From the NCBI GenBank assembly GCA_002943765.1, contig PQWQ01000037.1:124001-188000 (forward strand): a DNA stretch of 64,000 nt, in the 5' to 3' direction. Below, piece after piece: positions 46,769 to 57,780 of the stretch. Made by a program: the position numbers and the translations under genes. This DNA comes from Psoroptes ovis. Its lineage: Eukaryota > Arthropoda > Arachnida > Sarcoptiformes > Psoroptidae. Numbering within the stretch: the first letter of the stretch is position 1; every line of letters begins with the position of its first letter. Below the pieces are notes generated by a model. It was not told where the DNA came from. It did not search any database and saw only the letters and a list, made by a program, of their open reading frames with translations.

Positions 46769-48370
46769 ATCTATGACTATTGCCTTTGAAAATTTTTGAA
46801 AAAATCGAAAAAATCTAAGGCTATCCATCGCCATCTTTTTTCAAAATTTCCAAAAAATCTAAGACTATTGCCTTTGAAAATTTTTCAAAAAATCGAAAAA
46901 ATCTGAAGCTATTGCCTTTGAAAATTTTTCAAAAAATCGAAAAAATCTAAGGCTATCTATCGTCAAAATTTTTCAAAAAATCGAAAAAATCTAAGACTAT
47001 TGCCTTTGAAAATTTTTCAAAAAATCGAAAAAATCTAAGGCTATCCATCGTCAAAATTTTTGAAAAAATCGAAAAAATCTAAGACTATTGCCTTTGAAAA
47101 TTTTTCGAAAAATCGAAAAAATCTAAGGCTATCCATCGTCAAAATTTTTGAAAAAATCGAAAAAATCTAAGGTTATCCATCGTCAAAATTTTTGAAAAAA
47201 TCGAAAAAATCTAAGGCTATCCATCGTCAAAATTTTTCAAAAAATCGAAAAAATCTAAGACTATTGCCTTTGAAAATTTTTCAAAAAATCGAAAAAATCT
47301 AAGGCTATTGCCTTTGAAAATTTTTGAAAAAATCGAAAAAATCTAAGGCTATCCATCGTCAAAATTTTTCAAAAAATCGAAAAAATCTAAGACTATTGCC
47401 TTTGAAAATTTTCGAAAAATCGAAAAAATCTAAGATTATTGCCTTTGAAAATTTTTGAAAAAATCGAAAAAATCTAAGACTATTGCCTTTGAAAATTTTT
47501 GAAAAAATCGAAAAAATCTAAGACTATTGCCTTTGAAAATTTTTCAAAAAATCGAAAAAATCTAAGACTATTGCCTTTGAAAATTTTTGAAAAAATCGAA
47601 AAAATCTAAGGCTATCCATCGTCAAAATTTTTGAAAATTTCGAAAAAATCTAAGACTATCCATCGTCAAAATTTTTCAAAAAATCGAAAAAATCTAAGGC
47701 TATCTATCGTCAAAAATTTGAAAATTTCGAAAAAATCTAAGACTATCCATCGTCAAAATTTTTCAAAAAATCGATAAAATCTAAGGCTATTGCCTTTGAA
47801 AATTTTTGAAAATTTCGAAAAAATCTAAGACTATCCATCGTCAAAATTTTTCAAAAAATCGAAAAAATCTAAGGCTATCTATCGTCAAAAATTTGAAAAT
47901 TTCGAAAAAATCTAAGACTATTGCCTTTGAAAATTTTTCAAAAAATCGAAAAAATCTAAGGCTATCCATCGTCAAAATTTTTCAAAATATCGAAAAAATA
48001 TAAGGCTATCCATCGCCATCTTTTTTCAAAATTTCCAAAAAATCTAAGGCTATTGCCTTTGAAAATTTTTGAAAATTTCGAAAAAGTCTAAGGCTATCTA
48101 TCGTCAAAAATTTGAAAATTTCGAAAAAATCTAAGACTATTGCCTTTGAAAATTTTTGAAAAAATCGAAAAAATCTTAGGCTATCCATCGTCAAAATTTT
48201 TCAAAAAATCGAAAAAATCTAAGGCTATCCATCGTCAAAATTTTTCAAAAAATCGAAAAAATCTAAGGCTATTGCCTTTGAAAATTTTTGAAAAAATCGA
48301 AAAAATCTAAGACTATTGCCTTTGAAAATTTTTCAAAAAATCGAAAAAATCTAAGGCTATTGCCTAAATT
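46769..48370 (+). repeat. 44-base minisatellite with two alternating unit types, about 37 copies
   Basis: Each unit starts GAAAAAATCTAAG and then has either ACTATTGCCTTTG (type I) or GCTATCCATCGTC (type P), followed by AAAATTTTT and CAAAAAATC or a close variant. Both types are 44 bases. By eye I count about 37 units, roughly half of each, in an irregular order. At 46822 and 48008 the P block is replaced by CCATCGCCATCTTTTTTC. Short ORFs in the array on both strands are repeat translations. The array lies between the 3' ends of two converging genes. Confidence 0.92.
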
Positions 48371-48379
48371 TCGATTGGA

Positions 48380-48480
48380 TTTGGATTTTTTCGATTTTTT
48401 CAAAAAAGATGGCGGTGTATAGTCTTTGATTTTTTCAAAAAAAGATGGCGATGTATAGCCTTGGATTTTCTCAAAATTTG
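48380..48480 (-). repeat. Inverted fragments of the minisatellite at its right edge
   Basis: GATTTTTTCAAAAAAGATGG, a GGTGTATAG block and a second GATGGCGATGTATAG are reverse complements of the unit variant with CCATCGCCATC. The array therefore changes direction here, making a head-to-head edge about 100 bases long. Confidence 0.75.
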
Positions 48481-48535
48481 CAAAGACTACAGTGTTAGAT
48501 TTTTTCGATTGATTACAAAATAAAAAATGAAATTC

Positions 48536-48541
48536 TTTATT
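48536..48541 (-). promoter_or_regulatory. Candidate SIPA1L polyadenylation signal
   Basis: AATAAA on the minus strand, about 160 bases beyond the stop codon and before the inverted edge of the minisatellite. Confidence 0.5.
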
Positions 48542-48698
48542 TTAAATGGAAAAATGTTATGATGATAATGATAAATAATTAATAATACATTAATAATTAA
48601 TTACATCGATTTCAATTTTATAAGTTTCAAAATAAATGTTTTTGAATATCACAAATCAAATTTGTTCATGTAAATATCAAAATTCCAATATTATCATT

Positions 48699-48991
48699 TC
48701 ATTCCACAGTTGTTGTAACTGTAGATGCTGTTTTGGATGTCGATGAACTGGTCATAGTGGTCGTCGGAGTAGATTGTATAGATATTGTTGTTGTGTTTTT
48801 GCTCGCCAAAGATGAATCATTGACAGTATTGATTGTATTTGAATTATTATTTGACGAATTAAAAAACCATTCCGTCAATTTTCGTAATTGCTGTGAGGCT
48901 GTTTGCGATTCTAAATGTAAACGATGATTTTCTTCCCTTAATTTTGATATTGTATCATTCAGTACATCTTTCTCTAAGGACAATTTTCGAA
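48699..48991 (-). CDS. SIPA1L exon h (last): C-terminal coiled coil
   Basis: Encodes KLSLEKDVLNDTISKLREEN and HLESQTASQQLRKLTEW, a heptad-like leucine zipper as at the end of SIPA1L proteins, then a Ser/Thr-rich tail ending TTTVE. Acceptor ACGGAACAG|TT; stop TGA at 48701-48699. Confidence 0.87.
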
Positions 48992-51900
48992 CTGTTCCGT
49001 GGGTTAAGAAATAGATTAATGATCATATCTATGGAATAATGTTTATTAAACATATGCATACCTTCTTCATTCAGATGATGCGCGACAGTTGTTTGATGTA
49101 CTGGCGTTGATAAAGTGCTAAGATTAGTACTATTACTATTTGTATCACAATTGATTGTAGATGATGAAGAATCTGCGTAATTCGTTGAGGATCGTGCTTG
49201 CTGATAAGATTGAACATCAATTGATGAATGTATAGATGGCCATACAATATCGTCAATCGGATCATTAGCCGAATGAACCGAATTGGTCAATATTGATTGA
49301 TAAAGACTGTTACAATCGTAAGATTGACTCATTGAGTTAGTTGATTTGTTAATGTTATTCGAATTACATTCAATAGTTTGATGACGTTGATTATTGGATG
49401 TTGATGAGACCGTAGATGTGGAAGTGCCACTGGCGCTATCAACTCGAACTGGTTGTGCAGTTAGCAAATAGCAATCATTATTTCCAGCAGCAGATGATGT
49501 CGTTGAATTATTTACAGAATTTTTTGCATCCGATTCTTTACCATATGGACCTGTTCGTACCATCAATGTCTGTTGTTGTTGCTGGTGGTGACCAGAAATA
49601 ACCGGCACAGTTATATGATTTCCATTAACATGAATAGTTGTTTGAGCATTTGATCCTGATGATGTATGACTTAGTGATGAATGTTGTGAAGCGGTCGAAT
49701 ATCTCGAATTGATCGTTGAATAAAACGAATAAGTCGATTCTGTGTCATGCTGTTTCGTTTCGCCATTCGAATAACGATGTTTTAATCTACTGTTATTCAT
49801 CAAAGTATTATCGATTGTTTTTGTCATACAATTCAAATTTTTATTTGTATCATCAACTGTTTCTTGTCCACAATCAACCATCATTGACCCAACCATCATA
49901 TCATTTGAATCATTTTTGATTTGAGGTGAATTCAATGGTAAAGTATTTTGATTATAATCATCCATTGTTATCAATTTTATTAGATTGTCTGTCAAAGGTC
50001 AAGAGAAATCGACAGAAAAATAATAATTACATTAGCATCAAGTTGAAATATGATTAATCAAACTTATAAAAGAATATTACCTTTCAATGTTGAAGGTTGT
50101 GAAGTGATTGCTGTCTGTTGAGATTGTACCGATCGATTTGACTGTAATGCCCTATTATTATTATTATTATAAGATGATTGTTGTTGCTGTTGTTGAAAAC
50201 CAGCGTTCGTCAATGATACTGATGACAAATTTTTACTTGACGATGCAATTTTAATCGATGATGGCTGCTGTTGTTGTTGTGAAAATAGATGATTCAAGCT
50301 TGTAGCCGATTTCGTTGCATATAATTGATGATGATTAGTATTATTATTATTGGTGTATGAAGGTGATTGTTGTTGACTATGACCATCACTATGATTTGTG
50401 ATCATCGGGTTTGTTGAATAGTTTGTGGACAATGTCGATGATGATTGCTGAATACTGCTACTGTCATTATTTGGCTGTTGTGTCAATGAATCATTATTAT
50501 TATTATTATTATGAGTGATATGAATAGTTTTCACTCCAGAATTCGGAGCATTTGATAAGGCTGATGTTGATGATGATGATGAAACAATCATCGATGATGA
50601 TAATTTTATCGGTGTATTTGTTAAACTTTTCGAAACATTTTCATAATCACTTGGTGGTGTTTGTTGAGACTATTATTAAGCACAGAAAATTCATATTAAT
50701 GAATGATAAAATCGAATTATTAATAATGATTACCTTTTGTTTATGTTGTAACTGTAATGCTTTTGGCCATGGACAATTACAACGAATTTGCATACGTGTA
50801 TAGTCATATGGTGTAAAAGTGAGGCACATTATCAAAGAAGAATTCACTAATTCTTGTAATTCATCTAACGACATTGCTGAAAAACTAATCTTATCAATTT
50901 CAATAATTTTACATCCTGATACCAGGTGATAAATGGATAATGTTTGATCATGAATTTCATCAATAATACCGGTGGTCATTTTCATTTGAAAACCAAATTC
51001 ACTACCACAAACTCCTAATGGTTCAATGTTAGGCAGAGAATGTGTTTTAGTGGATTGAAAATTTTCCGGTGTGTTCGTTGTTGTTGTTGATTTCGTCGAT
51101 GATGTTTTCGATGATTTACGTTTAATAACAATGGATCTTAATTCGGATTTACGTGTTATTAATTCAAGTACACGAATCAACATTAAAAATGGATCATTAT
51201 TTCGTTGATATGATTGCTGTTGTTGCTGCTGTTGATGTTTCGATGATTTTCCACTATTCGAATTAGTGTTGTATTCACATTGATTTTGTTTCAAACATGA
51301 TGGATTTATTGGTTTTTGCATTAACTGAATGCATTCACCTTGATGATAATATAGGCGAAGTTCTCGGCTTGAATCATTTAATACTGAACAATGGCTGGTT
51401 GAAGTTCCAGAATCGACTGATTTTGATTTTTTATCACCAAAAAATTTATTTATAGAACTAACACTAGAATTAATGGTGGATGGCAACTGACGATTTGAAG
51501 AAATTATACAATCGCTAGTGGATGTAGCAAAAACACCTCTAGAATCAGTCCATCCGATGATCGAGGTAACCGGTGCAGCCCATATAATTTCCATTGTAGC
51601 CACTTCAATCACTAAAATAGCTTCATTCGATAGTAATAGCTGTACTTCAACATCACGATTAGCATGATAATCATGTATGTATAATCTTGAAGGCACTGAA
51701 GAACCTGCACATCTTTCCGAAAATAAAATTGCCCCATTAAGCGTTGGTGGATCTTTGATACCATTCAAAATATGACCAGCATACGGGAGATGATTGAATG
51801 CATTCTTGTCAATAAGTTCAGATTTACTTCGATGCTTAGATGATGAACAATCATTCGATGATGATGAATTATTTGTTGAACTTAATGTCCATAATTTTTT

Positions 51901-54900
51901 AAACGAATTCAATGAATTCGAACTAAGGCTCGAATCTACATGTGCAACTGTTTGTGTCAATGAATGTTTTTGGCACATTTCGGTCAAATATTCATGACGA
52001 GTACGTTTGGCCATTTCAGCAAATTTATTTACAGAATGACAACTATTTGTGAAAAGAAAATAAATCATTATAATGTAAACTAAATTCGTCTATATTAGAA
52101 ATACTAACGCATTTTCAGCATTAATAATTTTTGTTAAAATAAATTCTCGCAGCTCTTGCCGAGTGTAATATGATTTTATTGGTGGTCCAAACAATGGTAC
52201 TAATTTATGACGTGCGATTGCAACACGAAAATATTTTCCATTTTGGAATGGTTTAACAACGATGAAAACTTGTTGAAATTTTGAACGAATCAAAGCCGGT
52301 GTGAATGGAGGTCCGGTAAAATTTTCATGTAGAAATACAATTGTAACAATATCATTGCCGATATGTCGTTTTCTTGGTAATCTGCAGATAAATGAATTGA
52401 ATTAGAGACTATAGGTTTGTGAAAAATAATAATGTTCAAAACTTACTGCTGTCTATTCGTACTGTTAAAAGGTAGTTCAGTACAAACATGAAACATTATT
52501 TCAGTATGACCAAATTTGGCTGTCCATGAATGTTCACCAGTCGTATCATTCAATACATCTAAACCAGCTTTGTATCCTTTGAAATCTTTTAACCGTATAC
52601 GACTGGCAATAATACTCATAAAATCATAAAATGAACTTCGCGATGATGTTGAATAATCAAGTATATTATTATAAAATTCTTCTTCACTATGTTGATTACC
52701 ATATGCATATAATACACCAATTTTATATTCAGTATTTTGTGACATTTCATCTAATTTGAGCAATTGTGATATGACAGTAGGTGAACCAAGTCTAATAATT
52801 GAAATAATGATTTATTAATAATTCAGCATTTGAATTGTCAAACGAGAACAACTTACTTAAAATTGGAAACATTGACACTTTTAGGCACAACCAATGTGAG
52901 AACATCACGAACACTATTTATATTGAAATGATCAGAATTGTTTGATCTTCTTGAATTAGCACTATTACTGGCATCCAATGAATTACTGCCAGGTGCACCT
53001 GTAGGTAAACACAATGATGGTAGCGTGGCTATTGTTCCACGTAATGGTATTAGACTTGTTGTACGAACAATCACTCTCCATCGGACAGTAACACAAGAAG
53101 AGCTTGAATTCGATGAAGATGATGAGGAATTCGATGATGATGACGATGAGGATGATGTTGCCGAATTGTTCGTTGTTTTTACACGTTCTTTACGCAGTGA
53201 AACAATGATTGGTCCAAATTTATCATTGATTTGTAACCAATTTTGATGTTCAAAATCACGAAAATGTGTTCGATAGTAACTGGTTCCATAATCCATTTCG
53301 AGTAAATTACAAGTTTCAGCAGCTGAACTAAATGGACATCTTGAATGTGCAGCCGGATGATGCGAAGATTGAAAGGTAGATGATTGCGATCCTCCACCAA
53401 TAAGATTTGTTAAACCAGGATACGTTGATGTCAATGATGCCGAAGATAGTGAACCGAAACCATCATCAAGATCTTGAAAATCAAGATCACTCAATTTTTT
53501 TGCAGCAGAATGAGAATGATTCAACGGTAATGTGCCGCTGCTTGTAATACCACCATATAAATCGGACATTACTGAATGTTGAGTGTATGCAGCAAATGGT
53601 GATGCATCACTAAATATGTTTATCCTTTTCGAATAAGCTGGTGGATGGAATTGTCGTTGACAATCGGTTGATGATGATGATGAATTTTTATTCGAATACT
53701 CGGTGGATATTGTATTTCGCGACAAATGAGCTGAAGATGGCGAATCAAACGAAACTTCTTCATGTTGTTCTCGTTGTAACATTGATGAAGGTATCTCTTC
53801 TTTGAAACCATTATTCCATGTTAATTCAATGGAATATTGTCGTTCGCATCCGATTCTACGGGGTTGAATTAAAAAAGGGTCAATGATTTTAATGAGAATA
53901 ATCAATATTGATTAAAGAAAAACTTACTCGTTTAGGAAATTTGGACTAGGTGCCAGTAATTCATTACCGATTTCCGTTTGATTCATAGTAACTGGAAACG
54001 CTTGATGATATTGACTATTATAATGCGAATGATTATAATTCACATTATTCGGATGATGTGAAGATGATGACATTGATGAGGTACATGATGAATATGAAGA
54101 GGTGGATGATAATGTTGATGATTCAAACGAAGTAATTGGTTGATTAGATGAAGACATATTGCTCATAGTGTTCGTTGGCGTTGTTCCTCTGGCTAAATCC
54201 AACAACGAAGAACAAGGACCATCTAAATTGGACATTGAATTATCTTGAAACAGTCGATGCAGGTTGATCGATGACAGTAAATCATAAAAAGTAAAATATT
54301 TTCGAAACAAAATTTCATTTGAAGGCATGACTGGTTCGATTATTGCAGGAGGTATTGATGTTATCATTGAATTGGCATCGGTGTTGGCCGAATCAACTGA
54401 TATCGATTTGATTGCTAATCTTGTTTCATTTCCATTTACCATTTGTTTACATTGCTGCTGCTGGTGCTGTTGACGATGATCAAATCTACTCACTTTATCA
54501 TATGTTTGATGATCAATCGAATTATTCGATTTCGAATCATTCAAACACGATAACATCGAATCGGCCCGTACAGTAACAGTGTTGAGCGATGAATTTGATG
54601 AAATCGTTGATGAACCAGAGCCACCCATATTATTAATGTTATTTGATGGTGAATATTGGTCAAAATTATTTTGCAAATTTGAAACATTATTTTTATTATT
54701 ATTAATCGATGCTGAAGATGATGATGAAAAACCAAATGATGGTATTTTGGCTTTCGATGATGATGAAAATAATTTGAAAAAATTACTAGCTGCACTGCTG
54801 CTGCTGTTACTCCCACCACCACCACCACTGCCACCACCTGATGTCGAAGATGAAGAATTCGATTTCAATAGATTCGAATGATAATTTTGATTTTGATTTT

Positions 54901-55042
54901 GATCATGACGACCACCAAATATGGTATTTATTTTATTATTATTTGTGGCAACAGTGTTGTTTGCTGTCGAGGTACTTGTACCACCACCACTCGATGATGG
55001 TTTTCTTTCAATCACTGAAACTTTTTGCGATTCTTTGAGGCA
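48699..55042 (-). CDS. SIPA1-like RapGAP (SPAR/SIPA1L family), 8 exons, 5' end missing
   Basis: Exons in order: 55042-53928, 53855-52857, 52791-52447, 52381-52109, 52042-50734, 50669-50081, 49988-49062, 48991-48699; 5850 bases with consistent phase, 1949 residues from the first recognised codon. Seen: a Ser/Asn-rich N-terminus; a SIPA1L-type region (YYRTHFRDFEHQNW, WRVIVRTTSLIPLRG); a RapGAP domain (KIGVLYAYGNQHSEEEFYNN, LKDFKGYKAGLD, RHIGNDIVTIVF, with the catalytic Asn of GND at 52354-52356); a PDZ domain (~1240-1325, GSEFGFQM); a low-complexity stretch; and a C-terminal coiled coil. Known: SIPA1L proteins inactivate Rap GTPases at postsynaptic actin and bind PSD scaffolds. Introns are 64-93 bases. 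No ATG is in frame at the first exon, which begins at an acceptor, so at least one upstream exon is missing. Confidence 0.92.
49062..49988 (-). CDS. SIPA1L exon g
   Basis: Low-complexity Ser/Thr/Asn-rich linker (e.g. HQQQQQTLMVRTGPYGKES). Enters in phase 1 after TTTGACAG|AC and leaves in phase 1 at GAAGAAG|GTATG. No domain recognised. Confidence 0.85.
50081..50669 (-). CDS. SIPA1L exon f
   Basis: Starts in phase 0 with SQQTPPSDYENVSKSL after AATAATAG, then runs of Asn, Ser and Gln. Leaves in phase 1 at TTGAAAG|GTAAT. Unstructured by composition. Confidence 0.85.
50734..52042 (-). CDS. SIPA1L exon e (end of RapGAP domain, PDZ domain)
   Basis: Opens CHSVNKFAEMAKRTRHEYL, the conserved RapGAP end. 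It continues through an intervening region (VEVQLLLSNEAILVIEV, IIGWTDSRGVF, LRLYYHQGECIQLM) to a PDZ domain with GSEFGFQMKM and IIDEIHD. Insertions rich in Ser, Gln and Thr break up the conserved blocks. Donor CAAAAG|GTAATC, phase 0. Confidence 0.9.
52109..52381 (-). CDS. SIPA1L exon d (RapGAP catalytic segment)
   Basis: Encodes LPRKRHIGNDIVTIVF, with the Asn that acts as the catalytic thumb in RapGAPs, then PPFTPALIRSKFQQVFIVVK and LFGPPI. Acceptor TTATCTGCAG|A; donor AATGC|GTTAGT, with a slightly weak +3. Confidence 0.92.
52447..52791 (-). CDS. SIPA1L exon c (RapGAP N-terminal half)
   Basis: Encodes LLKLDEMSQNTEYKIGVLYA, HSEEEFYNNILDYS, FYDFMSIIASRIRLKDFKGY and TEIMFHVCTELPF, in the order found in RapGAP domains. 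Acceptor TTATTAG|A; donor CAGCA|GTAAGT. Confidence 0.92.
52857..53855 (-). CDS. SIPA1L exon b (SIPA1L-specific region)
   Basis: Encodes IGCERQYSIELTWNNGFKEE, the region with YYRTHFRDFEHQNWLQINDK and IIVSLRKERVK, an acidic/Ser-rich insertion, WRVIVRTTSLIPLRG, and VRDVLTLVVPKSV. This block precedes RapGAP in SIPA1 and SIPA1L proteins. Donor TTTTAA|GTAAGT. Confidence 0.9.
53928..55042 (-). CDS. SIPA1L exon a (first recognised; N-terminal Ser/Asn-rich region)
   Basis: I place the start at an acceptor: a pyrimidine-rich tract (about 55085-55050) followed by ATGAATAG|TGCCTCAAAG. The frame then reads CLKESQKVSVIERKPSSSGG. The exon is Ser/Gly/Asn-rich with short conserved-looking parts (FFKLFSSSSKAKIPSFGF, ILFRKYFTFYDLL). 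There is no ATG in frame before the upstream stop. A second, weaker AG lies at TTTCAG|TG, 28 bases further on. Confidence 0.8.
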
Positions 55043-55353
55043 CTATTCATGATTTAAAATGAGAAAAAATAGACAAAATAAAATATTAAATCAATACGAT
55101 CATTTGACAAAGAGTAGATTGAAAATGATAAAGATTTCAATTTCAATTTCAAATAAGAAAAAGGATTAAATCGAATGAAAATTTCGATATTCGAATATCG
55201 ATTAAAATGTAAAATGTTTAACGGATTGTATGTATACATAGATGATCATTGATCCTGAGAAAGACTCGTGGGTAAACAGCCTCAATTCAAAACTGCCTGA
55301 AAAATGACAACTCGAAGACGATCACAGTTAAGAAAAACTTAAGAAAAAAACAC

Positions 55354-56133
55354 TTAATCATCAACCATCATCATCAATTTCTTAATATTAAAAACACATG
55401 TGAGAGCATTGAATTGGTGAGTGAGCAATTGAAAAATTATTATCAATATTATTATTACATTAAACATGGGTCGAACATGATGATGATATAAATAATATAA
55501 ACAAGATGATGATGATGAATTGCCTATCGATGATTGTTGAGGCTGTTGTTTTTGTTGTAATGGTGGTGGTTGTTGAATATTTTGATAATAATAATAATTA
55601 TCAATATTTTCATTTTTTGAAAATGAAATTGATGAACGATTATTATTGTTAATGTTATGATTACTATTGATTGATTGATATTTTTCATAATTATTATTCA
55701 ATGATTGATGTTCATCATCGTTATTATCATTATTTGTATAAAAACAATGTGAAATTGTATTGAATTTTCGTTCGTTATGATAATTGTTTGTTGACAAGAA
55801 ATTATTGTTTCGAATTTTGACCGATTCATTGCAATGAACAGCCATTTTAGACATTTTTGATTCGATTATTGAATTATGATCATTCGATTTGCAATTTTTT
55901 ATTGAATAATTTTTACTCGATTGTTGATTATGATGTTGTTGTTGTTGTTGATAATAATAATCATATTTATGATAATGATGATTCGGTAATTCAATTCTAT
56001 TATCAACCATTGAATAATAATAATAACAATAATTATAAGAATTATTTCCAAAATTATGGAAACGATTCAAATATCTATAGTTTTCAATCGATTCAAACCG
56101 TTTTTGATTCATTGTGATTGTGGTTGGATACAT
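55354..56133 (-). CDS. Unrecognised Asn/Tyr/Gln-rich ORF (259 residues) with late hydrophobic segment
   Basis: I do not recognise it. From ATG 56133 the first ~210 residues are Asn/Tyr/His/Gln-rich. At ATG 55467 a signal-peptide-like stretch begins (MFNVIIILIIIFQLLTHQFN), followed by ALTC and about 15 residues before the stop. The ALTC after a signal resembles the start of Ly6-type mature proteins, but no further cysteines follow, so that would need another exon. It lies 312 bases upstream of the first recognised SIPA1L exon on the same strand, so it might belong to that transcript's 5' part; a secretory signal would not suit a cytoplasmic RapGAP. 259 stop-free codons are unlikely by chance. 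It may be a tail-anchored-like protein, a secreted-protein first exon, or a 5' UTR ORF. Confidence 0.5.
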   Translation of the reverse strand: MYPTTITMNQKRFESIENYRYLNRFHNFGNNSYNYCYYYYSMVDNRIELPNHHYHKYDYYYQQQQQHHNQQSSKNYSIKNCKSNDHNSIIESKMSKMAVHCNESVKIRNNNFLSTNNYHNERKFNTISHCFYTNNDNNDDEHQSLNNNYEKYQSINSNHNINNNNRSSISFSKNENIDNYYYYQNIQQPPPLQQKQQPQQSSIGNSSSSSCLYYLYHHHVRPMFNVIIILIIIFQLLTHQFNALTCVFNIKKLMMMVDD

Positions 56134-56699
56134 TTTTGTATTGAAGATATTTTGATCAGGAATAAATTGGATATATAAACAAGGGTAACATCACATTTGC
56201 TCATAGATTCATTGATTGTTAAATTAACCCTTACATTGGGTCTGAAAGATGGTTGAATCATCACAATTTAAATTTCAGTATTTTTCCAAATCATCGACGA
56301 CACGGGCAAGTTCTTACCAAATTTTGAAAAAATTTAGATCAAACACACTAGCTGAAGATATTATTGAGATCATTCAAACTAAAAACAATAACCTTGTTTT
56401 CATCATGATGTTGTTCATCATCATTGGTACACATATATTTTGAATGAATGAATGGAAAGCAAAAATTTCAATTTCACGATTTCATTTCACAATCAGTTGA
56501 ATGAGTTCATCTTATTATTATTGTTACATAAATCGATGATGAGATTTTGACATGGAATGAACAAAAAACATATTCATTGATATTGTATTGTATTGTATTC
56601 AGAGAATCTCGAATTGTTGTTGTTGTTTTTGTAAGACTATTGTTTTTTATTATTGAAAAATATTCATTTTTTTCGCATTTCATATGGCATTGATTTTAC

Positions 56700-56780
56700 T
56701 TAGGTTGTTTGAAAAGTTTTTACCAATTATATCGATAGGGAATCATTAGAAAATTGGCAAAAACTTATTGGACAACCTAA
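56700..56780 (+). mobile_element. Palindromic MITE, core type A (copy 41)
   Basis: Left end TTAGGTTGTTTGAAAAGTT; core CCAATTATATCGATAGGGAA; right end CTTATTGGACAACCTAA. Both arms have CCAATT/AATTGG in place of CCGATT/AATCGG. Confidence 0.83.
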
Positions 56781-57226
56781 TACTTAATTCTCTTTTGATT
56801 TAGTTCAACTTTTGAATAACATACATTGATATTCACATATAAAGACACTCTTAAACACTAATCAAAACAAATGAAATTGAAAAATGGAAGAAAAGGGCGC
56901 TGATTTTCAAATCTATTTGCTGAACTATACAAAGATACGAATCAAAAAGTGTTGTTTCTTTGTTTTGATTTCTCCCTTGTATTTGAATTGAATTCAAATC
57001 ATAACAACAACAATCAACAAACACAAATACAATAAGACCAATTGAGTCAAATTCAAGAAATTTCGAAGAAAAAAACAAGAACAAACGCGATTAATTGAGT
57101 TGATTTTGATTTTGTTGTATTTTATTTGATTCAATATTTCGAATGTTAAATATTTCAATAAAATGAACATTTTAAATGAATGATAAATTCGTTCGATTTG
57201 ATTTGACCAATCACAAAGAAATGTAT

Positions 57227-57305
57227 CAAGGTTGTCCAATAAGTTTTTGCCAATTTTCACATGATTTCCTATGATATAATCGGCAAAAACTTATTGGACA
57301 ACCTA
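57227..57305 (-). mobile_element. Palindromic MITE, core type A, arm-symmetric variant (copy 42)
   Basis: Left GGTTGTCCAATAAGTTTTTG and right CAAAAACTTATTGGACAACC are exact reverse complements, yet both differ from the usual CCGAAAAG/CTTTTCGG. The reverse A core is CCTATGATATAATCGGC. Confidence 0.85.
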
Positions 57306-57780
57306 ATATTTCTAATATATCAAAAAACAAATGATGATGATTGAAGAACAACAATCGAAAACGTTTTGAACTGTTACACAGACAAAAATTTTCAAAAATA
57401 TTTTGACAAGTAAACAAACATAAATACATAGAAAAATCGATAGTATTTATTTGAATTTTTCAAATTGATTTTGATTTTTAAAAATTGAATAAATTCAATG
57501 AAATCATTGATTGATTAAAATCAATTGAAATCAATTTTTGACGACGACAACGACGACGAGAAAAAACCGATTTTGATTTTTTCAAAATGTTCAAAATTCG
57601 ATTTCACATATAGCAAACGGATGTTAACATCCTTACACAAGAAAAAACAAACTAATAAACAAACAAACACACGAAATCCGATTTGTTGTTCTGCAATAAA
57701 CACAAATAAATAAATATCAATCAAAATTTCCAGATGTTTTTTGTTGTTGTTGAACATTGAACAACAGCTAAAACATACAT

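Larger units (their letters stand above)
45264..48698. other. Intergenic region between convergent neuroligin and SIPA1L 3' ends
   Basis: Carries the neuroligin 3' UTR with MITE copy 40, about 1 kb of AT-rich sequence without a supported gene, the 44-base minisatellite, and the SIPA1L 3' UTR. The ORFs of 60-117 codons here are either repeat translations or biased chance frames. Confidence 0.8.

Noticed and set aside
47806..48194. ORFs of 62-65 codons on both strands within the minisatellite
   Set aside because: They are translations of the 44-base repeat, with no independent start context or conserved motif.
46769..48370. CRISPR-like array (repeats with alternating segments)
   Set aside because: The variable segments take only two spellings and the host is a eukaryote; there are no unique spacers and no cas genes.
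53620..54881. ORFs of 60-100 codons antisense to, or out of frame with, SIPA1L exons a and b
   Set aside because: Their Glu/Asp/Leu runs mirror the Ser-rich coding strand, and the SIPA1L frame has domain and splice support.
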